NCBI GenBank assembly: GCA_963555705.1 | Contig: OY743168.1 | Span: forward strand, 22,326,139-22,390,138 | Length of the DNA stretch: 64,000 nt | DNA from: Ligustrum vulgare | Taxonomy: Eukaryota; Streptophyta; Magnoliopsida; Lamiales; Oleaceae | Direction: 5' to 3' | Shown: one piece after another, positions 22,253 to 33,286 of the stretch | Layout of the letters: every line of letters begins with the position of its first letter | How positions within the stretch are numbered: the first letter of the stretch is position 1 | Translations under genes and position numbers: made by a program | The notes under the pieces: generated by a model | Told to the model about the DNA's origin: nothing | Seen by the model: only the letters and a program-made list of their open reading frames with translations | Database searches by the model: none

Positions 22253-24130
22253 GAATATTAACATAATGCTTGCCTATATATTTTCAAGAGCATCAATGCA
22301 TTATTCGTTTAATATTAAAATTTTCAATTATGCTTCTTCAGGAGTATTGATATAATCGAATATATGTGTTCTATTCAATAAAAAATTTACTTCTTCTGGG
22401 GCAATTGATCAATAATCTTTTAAAAATATTGAAATTGCAATATCATTCTTCGAGAATAGCTAATATTCTTTTATGATTATTGTGCTTCTTCAGGATTAAC
22501 AACAAATTAAACATATTAAATATTTAATATAAAATGAAGTTTTGCATAAGAGCAAAAACAAAATATTCAAGTGAAACATTTATTTTCAAATAATATTACG
22601 ATATTCTTTTGCAATATTGTTTAAAATGTTTCTTTTCAAGAATATTAATAGAATATTCTTCTTACATATTTTAATAAATAACTCAAATAAAATATTCATA
22701 ATGATACAATATTTTTCTGGAATATTGACATTAACGATTCATTCAACCTTTTGAGCCAACAATATATTGAAATTCGTGTTTTACATGAGTAACAATAAAA
22801 TATTCTTCTGGAATATTTATATAATGTGGGTTGTGTTTCTTTGAGAACATCAACAACATATTCGTTTAAAATATATTTTAAATTATACTTCTTCAAAAGC
22901 ATTGAATCAATATTCTTCTAGAATATTGAAATTGTAATATCATGAGGAAGTAATATTCTTCTAGAATATTAATAACGCCCCTCTTTGGTTCTCTTTAAAA
23001 TTTTCTTTTTATTCTACAGCACTCAATCTTAATCATTCATTAAAAGTAAAGCCCTCAATATTTGACTATTCAATAAGATCTCTTATTCTCTTAGGAATTA
23101 CTATCGTGCTACTTCAGGAGTAATAACAAATTATTTTTCAAGAATAATATATAAATATTCTGTCAATATTCTTTTTCAATATTGTAAATTATAATTCATG
23201 CTCTTCAAAAGCAAGTAACATTCTACTGAAATATTAATTATATTATTTTGCTACTTTAGGAGTAACAACAAATTATTATTAAAATATTATAGATATTTGC
23301 TTTTCTGGACCAATTGAATAATAAATCTATCAAAATTATGCTCTTCGGGAACCATTAATATTCTATAAAAATATCATTGTAATAAAAAATTGTGCTACTT
23401 TAGGAGTAACAACAAATTATTCTTCTGGAATAATTATATATCTATAATTATGATTTTTCAAGAATAATAAGTCAATATTCTTCTTTAATATTGAAAATTA
23501 TAATTTATGCTCTTCAGGAACAAATAATATTCATCTGAATTATATATAATGTTGTTACTCAGGAGCAATAACAAATTTTGTAATAGACAAATCTATTATT
23601 GATATTTTTCTGAAATATTAATATACCGTTGTGCTACTTTAGGAGTAATAACATAATAAATTAATAACATCAATAAATTTGTAATTGACAAATTTATGAT
23701 TAATATTCTTTTGAAAATCTAATTTAATATTGTACTACTTCAGAAACAATAAAATAATGAATTATCAACTTGAAGATAAAAAGATTCAACATCAATATTA
23801 TTTGCGCCTAACGTGAATTGGTTTCCCTACATTCAGAATTTTGTGCATTGGCGTGATGAATAATCAGATTTCGGAATTGTACAGTCACAAAGCAAATTTG
23901 CCAATATTTTGGAATTGTGAATGGAATTAAGACCGTAATTTGAACAAGATTCGGCATCGCTATGATCCACATATAGAAAAATTCATATGTAATCAAATTA
24001 ATTTTGATACACGCGACAAGAAAAAATTTATATGTCACCAAATTAATTTTGACGCACATGATACTATTTTCTAACTCTATTTGATAGAGATTCGTACTAA
24101 TAACGTGTTATAAATTAATGTATTATTATG
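22253..24130. repeat. Degenerate AT-rich repeat with many short palindromes
   Basis: Recurring words include gctacttcaggagtaacaac (near 22341, 22492, 23110, 23252, 23393, 23557, 23632, 23735) and the palindrome aatattcttctagaatatt (near 22690, 22802, 22911, 22954). Two intervals are about 141 bp, and others vary. A non-repetitive tail (about 23800-24130) ends in gattcgtactaataacgtg, which has the look of LTR-element sequence. It replaces the lost 3' half of the NPF copy. No gene is seen. Confidence 0.6.
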
Positions 24131-24138
24131 AATCAAAG

Positions 24139-24141
<3 letters not shown>

Positions 24142-24191
<50 letters not shown>
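24142..24191. repeat. (at)n microsatellite
   Basis: About 25 uninterrupted at units. Confidence 0.95.
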
Positions 24192-24195
<4 letters not shown>

Positions 24196-24661
24196 ACATA
24201 TGTATGTATGGGGGAATAAGGAATACGCACAGTAATAATATATAGGGTTATAAGAGTACAATTGTCTTTCATTAATTCAATATAACATTTACAATACTTT
24301 TAAATAAAAAAACTTTTAACAAATTGAGTCTGAAGTTAAAATAATTAGACTACTTATTCAGACAAACGTAAGAATTACTTAAAAGCAAGTTACTCAACAT
24401 ATTTTTAGAAAAGATTACTTTTGAGATTGCTAGAATTCTTTACTCGAACAAAAATACATCTTATGTAAATTTTAAAATTTCGACAATGTTTTCCACTTTC
24501 GTAACAAATAGATCACTATTTATCAATCACACATTATCTAATCAATCGGATTCCTTCTCTAGGAGTTCGATTACGTGTTGGATTGTTACTTTTTATAAAT
24601 CCCTCATTCATCACTAGACTATAAAAAATTAATTAATATTTTTAAGAATTAATGAACTAAA
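24192..24661. other. AT-rich spacer
   Basis: No gene, bounded element or clear repeat was recognised between the microsatellite and the second duplicated block. Confidence 0.5.
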
Positions 24662-24855
24662 TTATATTTATGTTCCAATTCTTTGTTTAAAGCTTAGACA
24701 AATATATTACTAACTTCTATCAATAAATAAATTTTAATATTCTTCTACTACAAATAAATTTTTTTTTTCTTTTTTTTTTTTTTTTAAAGAGACTTGCACT
24801 ATGAAGCTAGGACTAGGATAGGATGATACTACTTGTACAGAGTGTCGTTTCATGA

Positions 24856-24999
24856 AGGATAATTCTTTACACACAAAATGAATAACAAAATACATGACAC
24901 ACTCTTCACATGAAGGGGAATCCACCTACATGCGAACCCCCTTCATGTGAGGGGTATGTCATTCATTTTGTTATTTATTTTGTATGTGTAGCATGATCT
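24856..24999. mobile_element. 144-bp inverted-repeat element (MITE) with 8-bp target duplication
   Basis: tttcatga is present at 24848-24855 and 25000-25007, and the element between can fold on itself. Arms include acacaaaatgaataacaaaa, and inverted acaaaataaataacaaaatg, with cttcacatgaagggg and ccccttcatgtgag near the centre. The paralogous block has a single tttcatga at 21229-21236, i.e. the empty site. An 8-bp duplication fits hAT-type insertion. The terminal bases are poorly conserved. Confidence 0.8.
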
Positions 25000-25106
25000 T
25001 TTCATGAAACTATAGACTGAAATAGATAAAAATCACATCATCTTGAAAGAGACTTGCACACAGAACACTGAAACGATGACTGAATTATATAAACAATCAC
25101 ATTACT

Positions 25107-25301
25107 ATAAAAAAAAAAAAGTGTAGCCCAGGTTATGCTTCCAAGTAGCCAGAGTGAAAGGATTTATGATAAGCCTGAGCAAATCTCAATAACTATCGCT
25201 TGACACAAGATCAATTTCACCTTGCGAAGAATCGAACCAAGCACACAACCGCGCTGAGCACTTTCCACCCATCCCTACCTCTTGGAGAAATGCCCTGGGG
25301 C
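25107..25301 (-). mobile_element. tRNA-derived SINE with T-rich 3' tail
   Basis: Read on the minus strand, the head holds agtgctcagcgcggttgtg (A-box region) and ggttcgattc (B box). The tail ends in gggctacac followed by about 12 T residues. Target duplications aaacaatcacattact (25091-25106) and aaacaatcacatact (25302-25316) flank it. Copy 1 of the duplicated block keeps the unoccupied site near 21288-21303. T-tailed plant SINEs of the Au type are known, but the family assignment is tentative. Confidence 0.8.
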
Positions 25302-25379
25302 AAACAATCACATACTCGTTCCATATGAATGAGGAAATCAATTTCTTGTTATATGTATGTGATGTTGAGCTCCGGAGAA

Positions 25380-27469
25380 ATGTCGATCACTTTAGCAGCC
25401 GGAACTCACCTTTTGGATGCTGAAACTCCACCGTTAAACGACGTAGTTCATGTTTCCGTCGATTTCAAGGGCCGCCCCGTCACACGGTCCGGATCCGGTG
25501 GTTGGAAGTCCGCTTTCTTCATCATAGGTACACCAAATCCAACCCATTTTCATATTCGACAGTTCATAGCAAAAAAAAAAAAGGTGTTTCCTTATTTTTT
25601 CTTTTTTTTTTTCAATTTTGTTAGGTGTTGAAGTGACTGAAAGATTTGCATACTTTGGAATAAGCTCGAATTTAATAAGTTATTTGACTGGTCCTTTGGG
25701 CCAATCCACCGCAACCGCGGCAGAGAACGTGAATGCGTGGACTGGAACGTCGGGGCTTTTGCCGCTTTTGGGTGCATTTGTGGCCGACTTCTTTCTCGGT
25801 CGATACCGGACCATTGTCTTGGCCTCTGGGCTCTACATCCTGGTCAGTCTTAAGAACTTTTCAACTCCAATCACGTCCTACATAGCAAGTTAAAATTTGA
25901 TTTGTGGGCTTATTACTAGTGTTAAAATAATTAAGATTGACAAAAAGGATTGATACTTGTCCTTTAAGGTTACTATACAAGTCTTAGGTGTTGAATTTTA
26001 ATGTAGAAATATGCCAAGGTTGTAGAGTTTATAGTAGAAGTTAAGATCCAAACATGGATGGCTGATAGCACTTGATGTTTTGATGTCTTATAATACGCCA
26101 TTAATATTCAAATGTATTCCTTGTTCTTCGGATTAGCCATTTGTCACTACAGTCTACTGGTAAGCAAGAAGCCACCAAAAGAACATCTTCCATTTAGAAT
26201 TAGATGTTCTCTGTCTTTTTCGATCAATTTGGAAGCCTTTTGGCACTATGATTCTTATGGATTTTTCTAAACTTGTATGTTAAAACTTGGTAGCATTGCC
26301 CAGGTTGTACGAAAATCAATTTTACTTGGTTGAGCTTATGACATTTGGTCTGTTAGTTACTGGATTTTCTGTATGCTGCGGAATTTTGGAATAATTGTGA
26401 GGATGCTCATTTTTGTGTTCCGTGATAGCATTCGTGTTATTATACAAATACGAAGTGGGATTCTGCATCATTCATTCCATTTGCGGTATGTATGATAATT
26501 AAAAATTTAGAGGGCTGTGTGATTTATATTTTCTTTTGCCAATTTTTCAATACATTTACACTAATTTTTAAAACTCGATCGAGCGTTACAAGTCTGGTTT
26601 AGGATTGTATGCCCTGAATATGATCAAGGGTAAAGCCAAACTTTCAGTATTTTCCTCAACAGAAAGCCATTATGGAGCCATTCTCTTCATTAGAAACTTA
26701 CCATGTACTCCTCTGGGAAATCCTAATCATGTTCTGTTTGGATTTGTCATGGATCTCAGGGACTTGGCTTCTTGTCCACATCTGCTGCTCTCTATTCATT
26801 GAAATCTTCTCGCTGTCCAAATGCCACAAATAACATGGCATGCTCTGTTCCGCACTTTCAAATTATTATTTTCTACTTCTCTTTGTACTTGGTTGCACTA
26901 GCACAAGGAGGGCATAAACCTTGTGTTCAAGCTTTTGGAGCTGACCAGTTTGACGAGCAAGACCCACAAGAATGCAAAGCCAAGAGCTCGTTCTTCAACT
27001 GGTGGTATTTTTCCATGAATTTGGGTATTATAGTGGCTCTCCTTGTTCTATGCTACATTCAAGACAACCTGAGTTGGGGTCTTGGCTTTGGAATCCCCTG
27101 CATTGTTATGTGCCTTGCGCTAATTATGTTTTTGCTAGGAACTATGACTTACCGAATTCGCATACAGAATGATGAAAGAAACACATTTTTGAGAATTGGT
27201 CAGGTAATCCTGAATGCGGCTAGAAATTGGCGTACCACCCAGATAGTAATATCTAAGGAAGAGGAAGCTCAAGGAATTCTGCCTTATCAAGGCTCTGAAC
27301 AATTCAAGTAAGTCAACAGTAAACTAACATATTGTGTATTTTGAGGATGAACTCCAACCTTAAGAGACCCTACAGCTCCTGCCATAGGGATTTGAAGACG
27401 GTGTAAATCGCAGGATGTGCCTCAGTGGAGCAGACAGTGAATTCCACTATAGTATATCTGTTATAATAC

Positions 27470-27517
<48 letters not shown>

Positions 27518-28366
27518 TCACTCTACAAGAATGAAATAATGGAATTAATCTTCTATTATTGTAACAGGTTTCTTAATAAAGCATTGCTTTCAAACGATGG
27601 TTCGAAGGAAAACGGGAAGGTTTGTACTATCACAGATATTGAAGAGGCAAAGGCAGTTCTAAGGCTTGTTCCAATATGGATTACATGTTTGGGATATGCC
27701 ATTGTAAATCCACAATCATCGACTTTTTTCACCAAACAAGGACTTACAATGAATCGTTCTATCACCTCTACCTTACAAATACCAGCTGCTTCCCTTCAAT
27801 CTTTTATTGCCGATCTATGACTGTATTTTGGTTCCTATTGCGAGAGCTATAAGTCGGATACCCACTGGCATTACAATGCTTCAACGAATCGGAACTGGGA
27901 TAGTTTTATCTTTTCTTTCCATGGTAATTGCAGATTTAGTCGAGAGGAAATGCCTGAAAACTGCTTCCGAGTATCGACTCGTGGACAAGCCAAATGCAAC
28001 AGTTCCAATGAGTGTGTGGTGGCTGTTACCTCAGTATTTGCTTTTTGGAATTGCAGATGTATTTGCCATGGTAGGTCTACAAGAATTCTTTTACGACCAA
28101 GTTCCAAACGAGCTAAAAAGTTTAGGTCTTGCTCTATACCTCAGTATATTTGGCATAGGGAACTTCTTGAGCAGTTTTCTCATCTCTATGGTGGAGAAAG
28201 CCACCGGCGGGGCTGGCCGGGCCGAGACAGTTGGTTTTCAGATAACCTTAATCGGGCTCACATCGACTACTTCTACTGGCTACTCGCAGGGATTAGCGCT
28301 GCTGCATTTGCTGCCTACTTGTACACTGCAAAATCTTACATCTATAATGGAAGAATCACTCTTTGA
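25380..28366 (+). pseudogene. NPF transporter pseudogene, full length with frameshifts in exon 4
   Basis: Exons are 25380-25527, 25625-25842, 26760-27307 and 27568-28366, with GT-AG borders and the same phases as the intact gene. ExxER is EVTER (residues 52-56). [15 protein letters not shown] and NWW are present in exon 3. In exon 4 a 23-nt deletion at about 27805, relative to 15214-15245 of the intact gene, shifts the frame and causes an immediate TGA at 27818. The product would stop after 388 residues, without the last membrane helices. The rest of exon 4 continues in another frame until a small indel near 28205-28220 restores the original frame up to TGA at 28364-28366. It is probably a non-functional allele or pseudogene. 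A truncated protein cannot be excluded. Confidence 0.85.
27482..27512. repeat. (at)n microsatellite in intron 3
   Basis: About 15 at units lie between exons 3 and 4 of the NPF pseudogene. Confidence 0.95.
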
Positions 28367-29537
28367 AGTTGCATATTCTTAATATTGATAACGAAAATAT
28401 AGAAAACATAAGTTGTAAATTTATTTTACTATTACTGTTATGTTAAATAAAAACATTTTCATAAAATTTTATACATCATTTGTAATGTACTTCTCTTAAT
28501 TTTATATTTATAATGTTATCATGATGGGGAGTTAATACATGCTACACGATTGTTTCCTGAACGTATCGACTCACTAGGTTTTCCTATTAAGATTTTAGCT
28601 CTATTTGTTGACAATTAAAATCAGATTTTAATCTAAGTTGAAGTCAATAAATTATTTTTAATCACACATTTTCAACTACACATCTCATCAATTTTTATCA
28701 AAATCTAAAAATTTGATTTTAATCTATACTAAACAGGGGCTTAATTTAAATTTTATATATATATCTTCATCACTATACGCAAGTTTTTCAAGTGTTTAGG
28801 AGCCGGTTTTTTTATATTTCACTTTTGAGTTTTGAGTTTTTAAATTCATTTTCAATTGTGTGTTTTGGATATCTGCTTTGAAAATTGAAAAATGTGTTCT
28901 TTATATTGTTTTGAAAATTGTTTCTGAAAACAGAAAATTGAAAAATATGTTCACTTTGTAATTTTGAGAAATATTATTTTATAGTGTTTTATTTAATGAA
29001 TTTTTTTTATTAAGTAAAGTAGATTGATTAATGCTAATATATCATACATAATATTTTTTATTCATTACAAAAAAATCTAAATTAGTTTAACTGTAAAATA
29101 GGAAATATAGAAATAAAAATTAAAGATAAGTTCAAATCATTTGACAATATTAATCTAGGACTGGATTCAATCTAAACTAATTTAACTATAAAATAGGAAA
29201 TTTTAATATAAAATTTACAATTCAATAGTTAAAATATTTTGCATTTGTTGTTTTGTTTTAATAATTGTCAGATTTTGGAAAATTGGAAATATATAATTCC
29301 CTCACTTGAAAAAATATACATATGTTTTTTGCTTAATCGTATAACAAATCAACGATTGTCATAGTGGTAGAGAGTTTAACATTTCATGATGTGCACCTGA
29401 TATGATGAATAGAAAAAGAACCCCTCCTATTATGATGAAATTATTCTCGAGTTACAGTTAAAAGTGTAATTAGATTTCTAGCAAAGCACGCTACTAAAGC
29501 AAACTAACGTTGATATTCATGCTCAAAAATGGTTCAT
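28367..29537. other. Intergenic DNA with MITE and repeat fragments
   Basis: A Tourist-like MITE related to 56976-57140 lies at about 28593-28740 (contains atcagattttaatc and its mirror). A copy of the gttttgagttttt repeat seen at 8955 lies at about 28800-29020. No gene is seen. Confidence 0.5.
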
Positions 29538-29590
29538 TGGAAAGCCTAAGTGGCGGAGGCATGAAGAAATTTCAATGGAGACACAACTTA

Positions 29591-29765
29591 CACTGTGTTC
29601 GGTTAAATAATTAATACAGTTTATAATCTAATTTATAAAATACACAATTTTTCAAATCATTTTTTAACTACACACATTTTCTCTCTCCCTGCTTCATAAT
29701 CACACAATTTACGTAAAAAATATAAATAAACTAAATTTATAATCCACAAATTGTCGAACAAAGCC
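29591..29765. mobile_element. Tourist-like MITE with TTA target duplication
   Basis: TTA flanks both ends. The ends cactgtgttcggttaaa and attgtcgaacaaagcc form an imperfect inverted repeat. The interior includes tttttaactacacacattttctctct, seen in other copies in the window. Confidence 0.7.
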
Positions 29766-30147
29766 TTAACTATAGAAAATTTTTGAAACAAAATAAAATA
29801 CATAATAATATTAAAATCAAATAAAATATGCCCAAATTAAGTTTAATATAGTTCACTAAAATTAAGCAAATCCAATAACAAGAAGGAATAAGAAAAAAAA
29901 TATTTAACAAAAATATACTAAAATAAATCATAATAAGGTGGAGTTTCAACGTAAGCATTAAAGATAAATATTAAAATATATCCAAAATTTAAGACTAAAT
30001 ATTGAATAAACAAATAATGTAACCTAAAATTTATGAATTAATATAAGAAAGTTGGAAAGTTGTAATATACATTTCAATTGGAATTCATACAACATTTAAT
30101 ATTCAATTTTTTTTTAAAAAAAATCCCCAAAGTTCAGTGGGGGCCTG

Positions 30148-32919
30148 TGTAGCGCCCCGAGTTCCTTATACCCGGTTCACCACTTAAATCGTCTGATCTA
30201 ACTTTTCAATTAATATTTTTGCGGAAGAAATAATTGAAATTCATTTTTGGCAACATTGAATAAACTGTAATGGTCGATAAAATTGTAAACATTTATGAAA
30301 CCATATGAAATAGTAAATCGAACCATTAATATTGTAAAGAAATTGACAATATCAAAATTTCTCAAATAACTGAAGTTCTCAAATTATTCAATATTTGGAA
30401 AATACGGAAATCATTAAAGTCAAACTTTCATCCATTTAACGTTTATTGCCACCATCATTCATCGCTTGCCACCGTCTCCGAAATCTGCAAAATTGTCAAT
30501 AATAGACATGAGCATTTCATAGAAACACTCAGTAGACTCATCGCCAATTAATTAATCTACAATATAATTGAACACATAAATGCAGACTCTTTAGAAACAT
30601 AGAGTTGGGTAGTCTCTTCTTGTGCATTAAAGCACGGGGCTTCTCTTGAAAAATCATATACTCTTTAAAAACATTGTATGGGGTAGCGGATTGGGCTCCC
30701 TCAAGTGGCCTTTTCCCAATCTTGCCCGCATACTCATTCTGTAACGACCCGGCTCCCTCGCTGGGGCCTTCTCCGAGTCATACTCATTCTCTTTCTACTT
30801 TTGTAGCGTTCCCGGTCCTCAAGGGATACGGCCGTCTACTCACGATCTTTTCCACAAAGGGAATACATTCTCATTTAGCGGATTGGGCTCCCTCAAAGGG
30901 GTCTTTTCCCAATCTTGCCCGCATACTCATAGTCTTTCCACTTTTTGTAGCGTTCCCGTTCCTCATGGGATACGGCCCTCTACTCATTGGACTTTCCAAG
31001 TTTTCTTTTCATAAGAATTATAGATTCTTTAAAAACATAGGATATGTAAATCACATAACGTTCACCAACGTTCACATGCAAATCATAATTTAAATCAATT
31101 AATAGGGCGAGTCTACACATTGGTCTTTCCACGAAAAATACATTTTCATTTCTTCTCATAAAATGACTTTCACAAGTAACATGACATTCACATGCAATTA
31201 TAATTTAAATAAATTAATAAGGAGAGTCTACCTTAAATCCGACGAGTGCAAAGTTGAGCGGGAAATGACTTTCATTCTTTAATTCTCCGTACGCTTCGTC
31301 TAGCCCATAATTTAGCCTTTAGAATTTATAGTTTGAAAATGATAATTTATACTTTGAGGACTGAAATTGATGTTTTGAAAGTTTAGGGACCAAAATGAAT
31401 ACTTTTAAAACTCGGGTTTAAAATCAAATGGCTTAAATCAGCAAGGACTGAAATGATAAGTTTGAAGCTAAAAGGCCTGGGAAAACTCATTTAAAACTTA
31501 AGGGACTGATTTTGATGATTTGAAACCAAAAGGGACTGAATTGAAATAATTTGGAACATGGGGACTAAATTTGCAATTTCTGAAAAATCAAATAAAATCA
31601 GGTTTATCTTCTCTTTCTTCCCATTATTCAGACGAGAGAGAGAAAGGACGCGAGAGGGAAGGAGGCGCACTGACTCGCCAAGGTTCGACCCTTCAGCCGA
31701 CGAGTTGCCGGCGAAATACCGGCGCAGATCAGCGGCGAGCAACTGCAAGGTAGGGTTAAGATTTTGAGAGGATTAGGTGCAGTTTTGGGTGCGAGAAAAC
31801 GGCGTGAAATCGAAGCTAAGATTCGCGGTTCTTCCGGTGGAAATCAGGCCAGAGCTAGGTCGAATTAAAGTAAGGTTCTGGGCTTCGATTCTTCTCAGTT
31901 TTGGGTTCTTAATTTGGGTTCTGTTGACTTTGGACAGTAGGCGATTTGGGAAAAGGGGTGGTGTTCGATGCAGTGGTTTGGCCGTGTGTTTGGTGATAAC
32001 AGTTAAGGGGTGGTGAGATTTACATAGTGGTGCAGGTGGTTAGGTGGTGGCTCCTTGACGGATTAGTGGTTGTTCCGGCAGTGGTGGTGGAATGGCCAGC
32101 TTGATGGCCGATTGCATTGGAGTTGGGGAAATGGTGTTGATTGATGATGATGCAAATTTTTTGATGCAGACGGTGGTTGTGTTGGACTTGTGGCGTGGTG
32201 GTGAGAGTAAACGAGGTTGCTGGGAATTTGGGTTGGCTTGGCAGTGATGGAACTGCAGGTGATTTGGGACGAGGTTGCAGTGTTTGATGAATTGAGACTT
32301 GATCAGGCAGTGGTGGTATTGTGGCTGGATGGCAAATGGTTTTTCTGGAATTGAAAATGGATGAAGCTTAAATGGCTGCAAGGGGTTATGGTGTATTGAT
32401 GAGTGAAGACAGGGAGGCTGGAAATGGAGCCGTTAAAGGTGACAGGGATTTGGAACGGTCATGTGGAAAAGAAAACGTGTGGGGGTGAGGTGATGATGGT
32501 GTTTTGTGGAATCTAGGTAGGTGGGGTTGGATTAGGTGATTAAATATAATTTTGGTTAATACACGTATTTAAAATAGATATATTTTGGACTGAAAATAAA
32601 TTTGAGAATAAATAAATTTTGAGATAAAATTAAATTACGTATTTTGGACTTAAAATAATTTAATAAGGAACATTGGGATATTTTACTGAATTTGGAATTA
32701 AAATGATTTTGACAATAATAATTTGAATAAATAATTAAAATAATATAATTTTATAAATTCGGACATTTAATTTAAAATCGAACAAACTCGATATTTCTTG
32801 ACTTTGGCTAGACGAACACGTCGCGGCGTTAACTTCAAAATAATGGGTGAGATAGTAGCAACACGATTTTTTAAATATTAAAATAATTATTAATTGCGTA
32901 AAAATTCTTGGTCGCTACA
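30148..32919. mobile_element. Solo LTR, 2772 bp, with TSD gcctg
   Basis: The sequence starts TGTAGCGCCCCGAG and ends GGTCGCTACA. The direct repeat gcctg lies at 30143-30147 and 32920-32924. No internal retrotransposon coding region or second LTR is present, so this is a recombination-derived solo LTR. Large LTRs that start this way occur in Ty3/gypsy (Tekay/Del-type) elements, but assignment is tentative. The G-rich 31600-32500 part contains short open frames on both strands that look like LTR sequence, not genes. Confidence 0.85.
30680..31000. repeat. Tandem repeat of about 192 bp inside the solo LTR
   Basis: agcggattgggctccctca recurs at 30685 and 30877. It is followed in both units by cttttcccaatcttgcccgc and then gtagcgttcccg and gggatacggcc. 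Confidence 0.75.
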
Positions 32920-33286
32920 GCCTGGGACCCCACTGGCCCCCATGTGGCTCCGCCACTGGAAAGCCTAACAAATATGCATAAAGTTTCACCAAACATAGCA
33001 TCCAAAGCAATAGTAAGAGCGTCCCAATGCTTACCATGGATTGGGGCTGACGTAATTATGAAATTGACGGAAGTCTAAAAAACGTGGATAAATTGATGAA
33101 ATGGATTAAAATTTCATTTCCAATGGTTCTGTCTATATTTAAATATTGTTAGTTGTGTGCTATTTTTTAAATATAAAAATAATAACATATATAGAGAGAA
33201 GATGTGTACCAATTTGTTTGCATATATTTCGTTCAAAAAAAATTTGTCCGCATTTTTTTAAATTTAACGTATATAGAGAGAAGATG

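Larger units (their letters stand above)
24662..26250. repeat. Duplicated block, copy 2 (NPF 5' half and flank)
   Basis: This is the counterpart of 21031-22252. It differs by a 144-bp inverted-repeat insertion (24856-24999), a SINE (25107-25301), and small changes. One of these is the loss of a 12-nt duplication just after exon 2 (cacaactccaat present only in copy 1). Unlike copy 1, it continues into exons 3 and 4. Confidence 0.88.
29550..32956. mobile_element. Repeat with GTGGCGGAG ends and 12-bp target duplication, carrying nested insertions
   Basis: tggaaagcctaa occurs at 29538-29549 and 32957-32968. Directly inside are gtggcggag and its inverse ctccgccac. Without the nested MITE (29591-29765) and solo LTR (30148-32919), the element would be about 450 bp. 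Its right end is G/C-rich and palindromic around the LTR insertion point. Class unknown: a 12-bp duplication is unusual for TIR elements. Confidence 0.65.

Noticed and set aside
22253..23790. Considered as a CRISPR-like array because of repeated units
   Set aside because: Repeat units are degenerate with unequal spacing, the DNA is plant nuclear, and no cas genes exist.
27871..28107. Minus-strand open frame in exon 4 of the NPF pseudogene
   Set aside because: It is a shadow of conserved transporter codons on the plus strand.
31558..32381. Overlapping open frames on both strands in the G-rich part of the solo LTR
   Set aside because: They lie wholly inside a TSD-flanked LTR, with no domain, no consistent frame and no start context.
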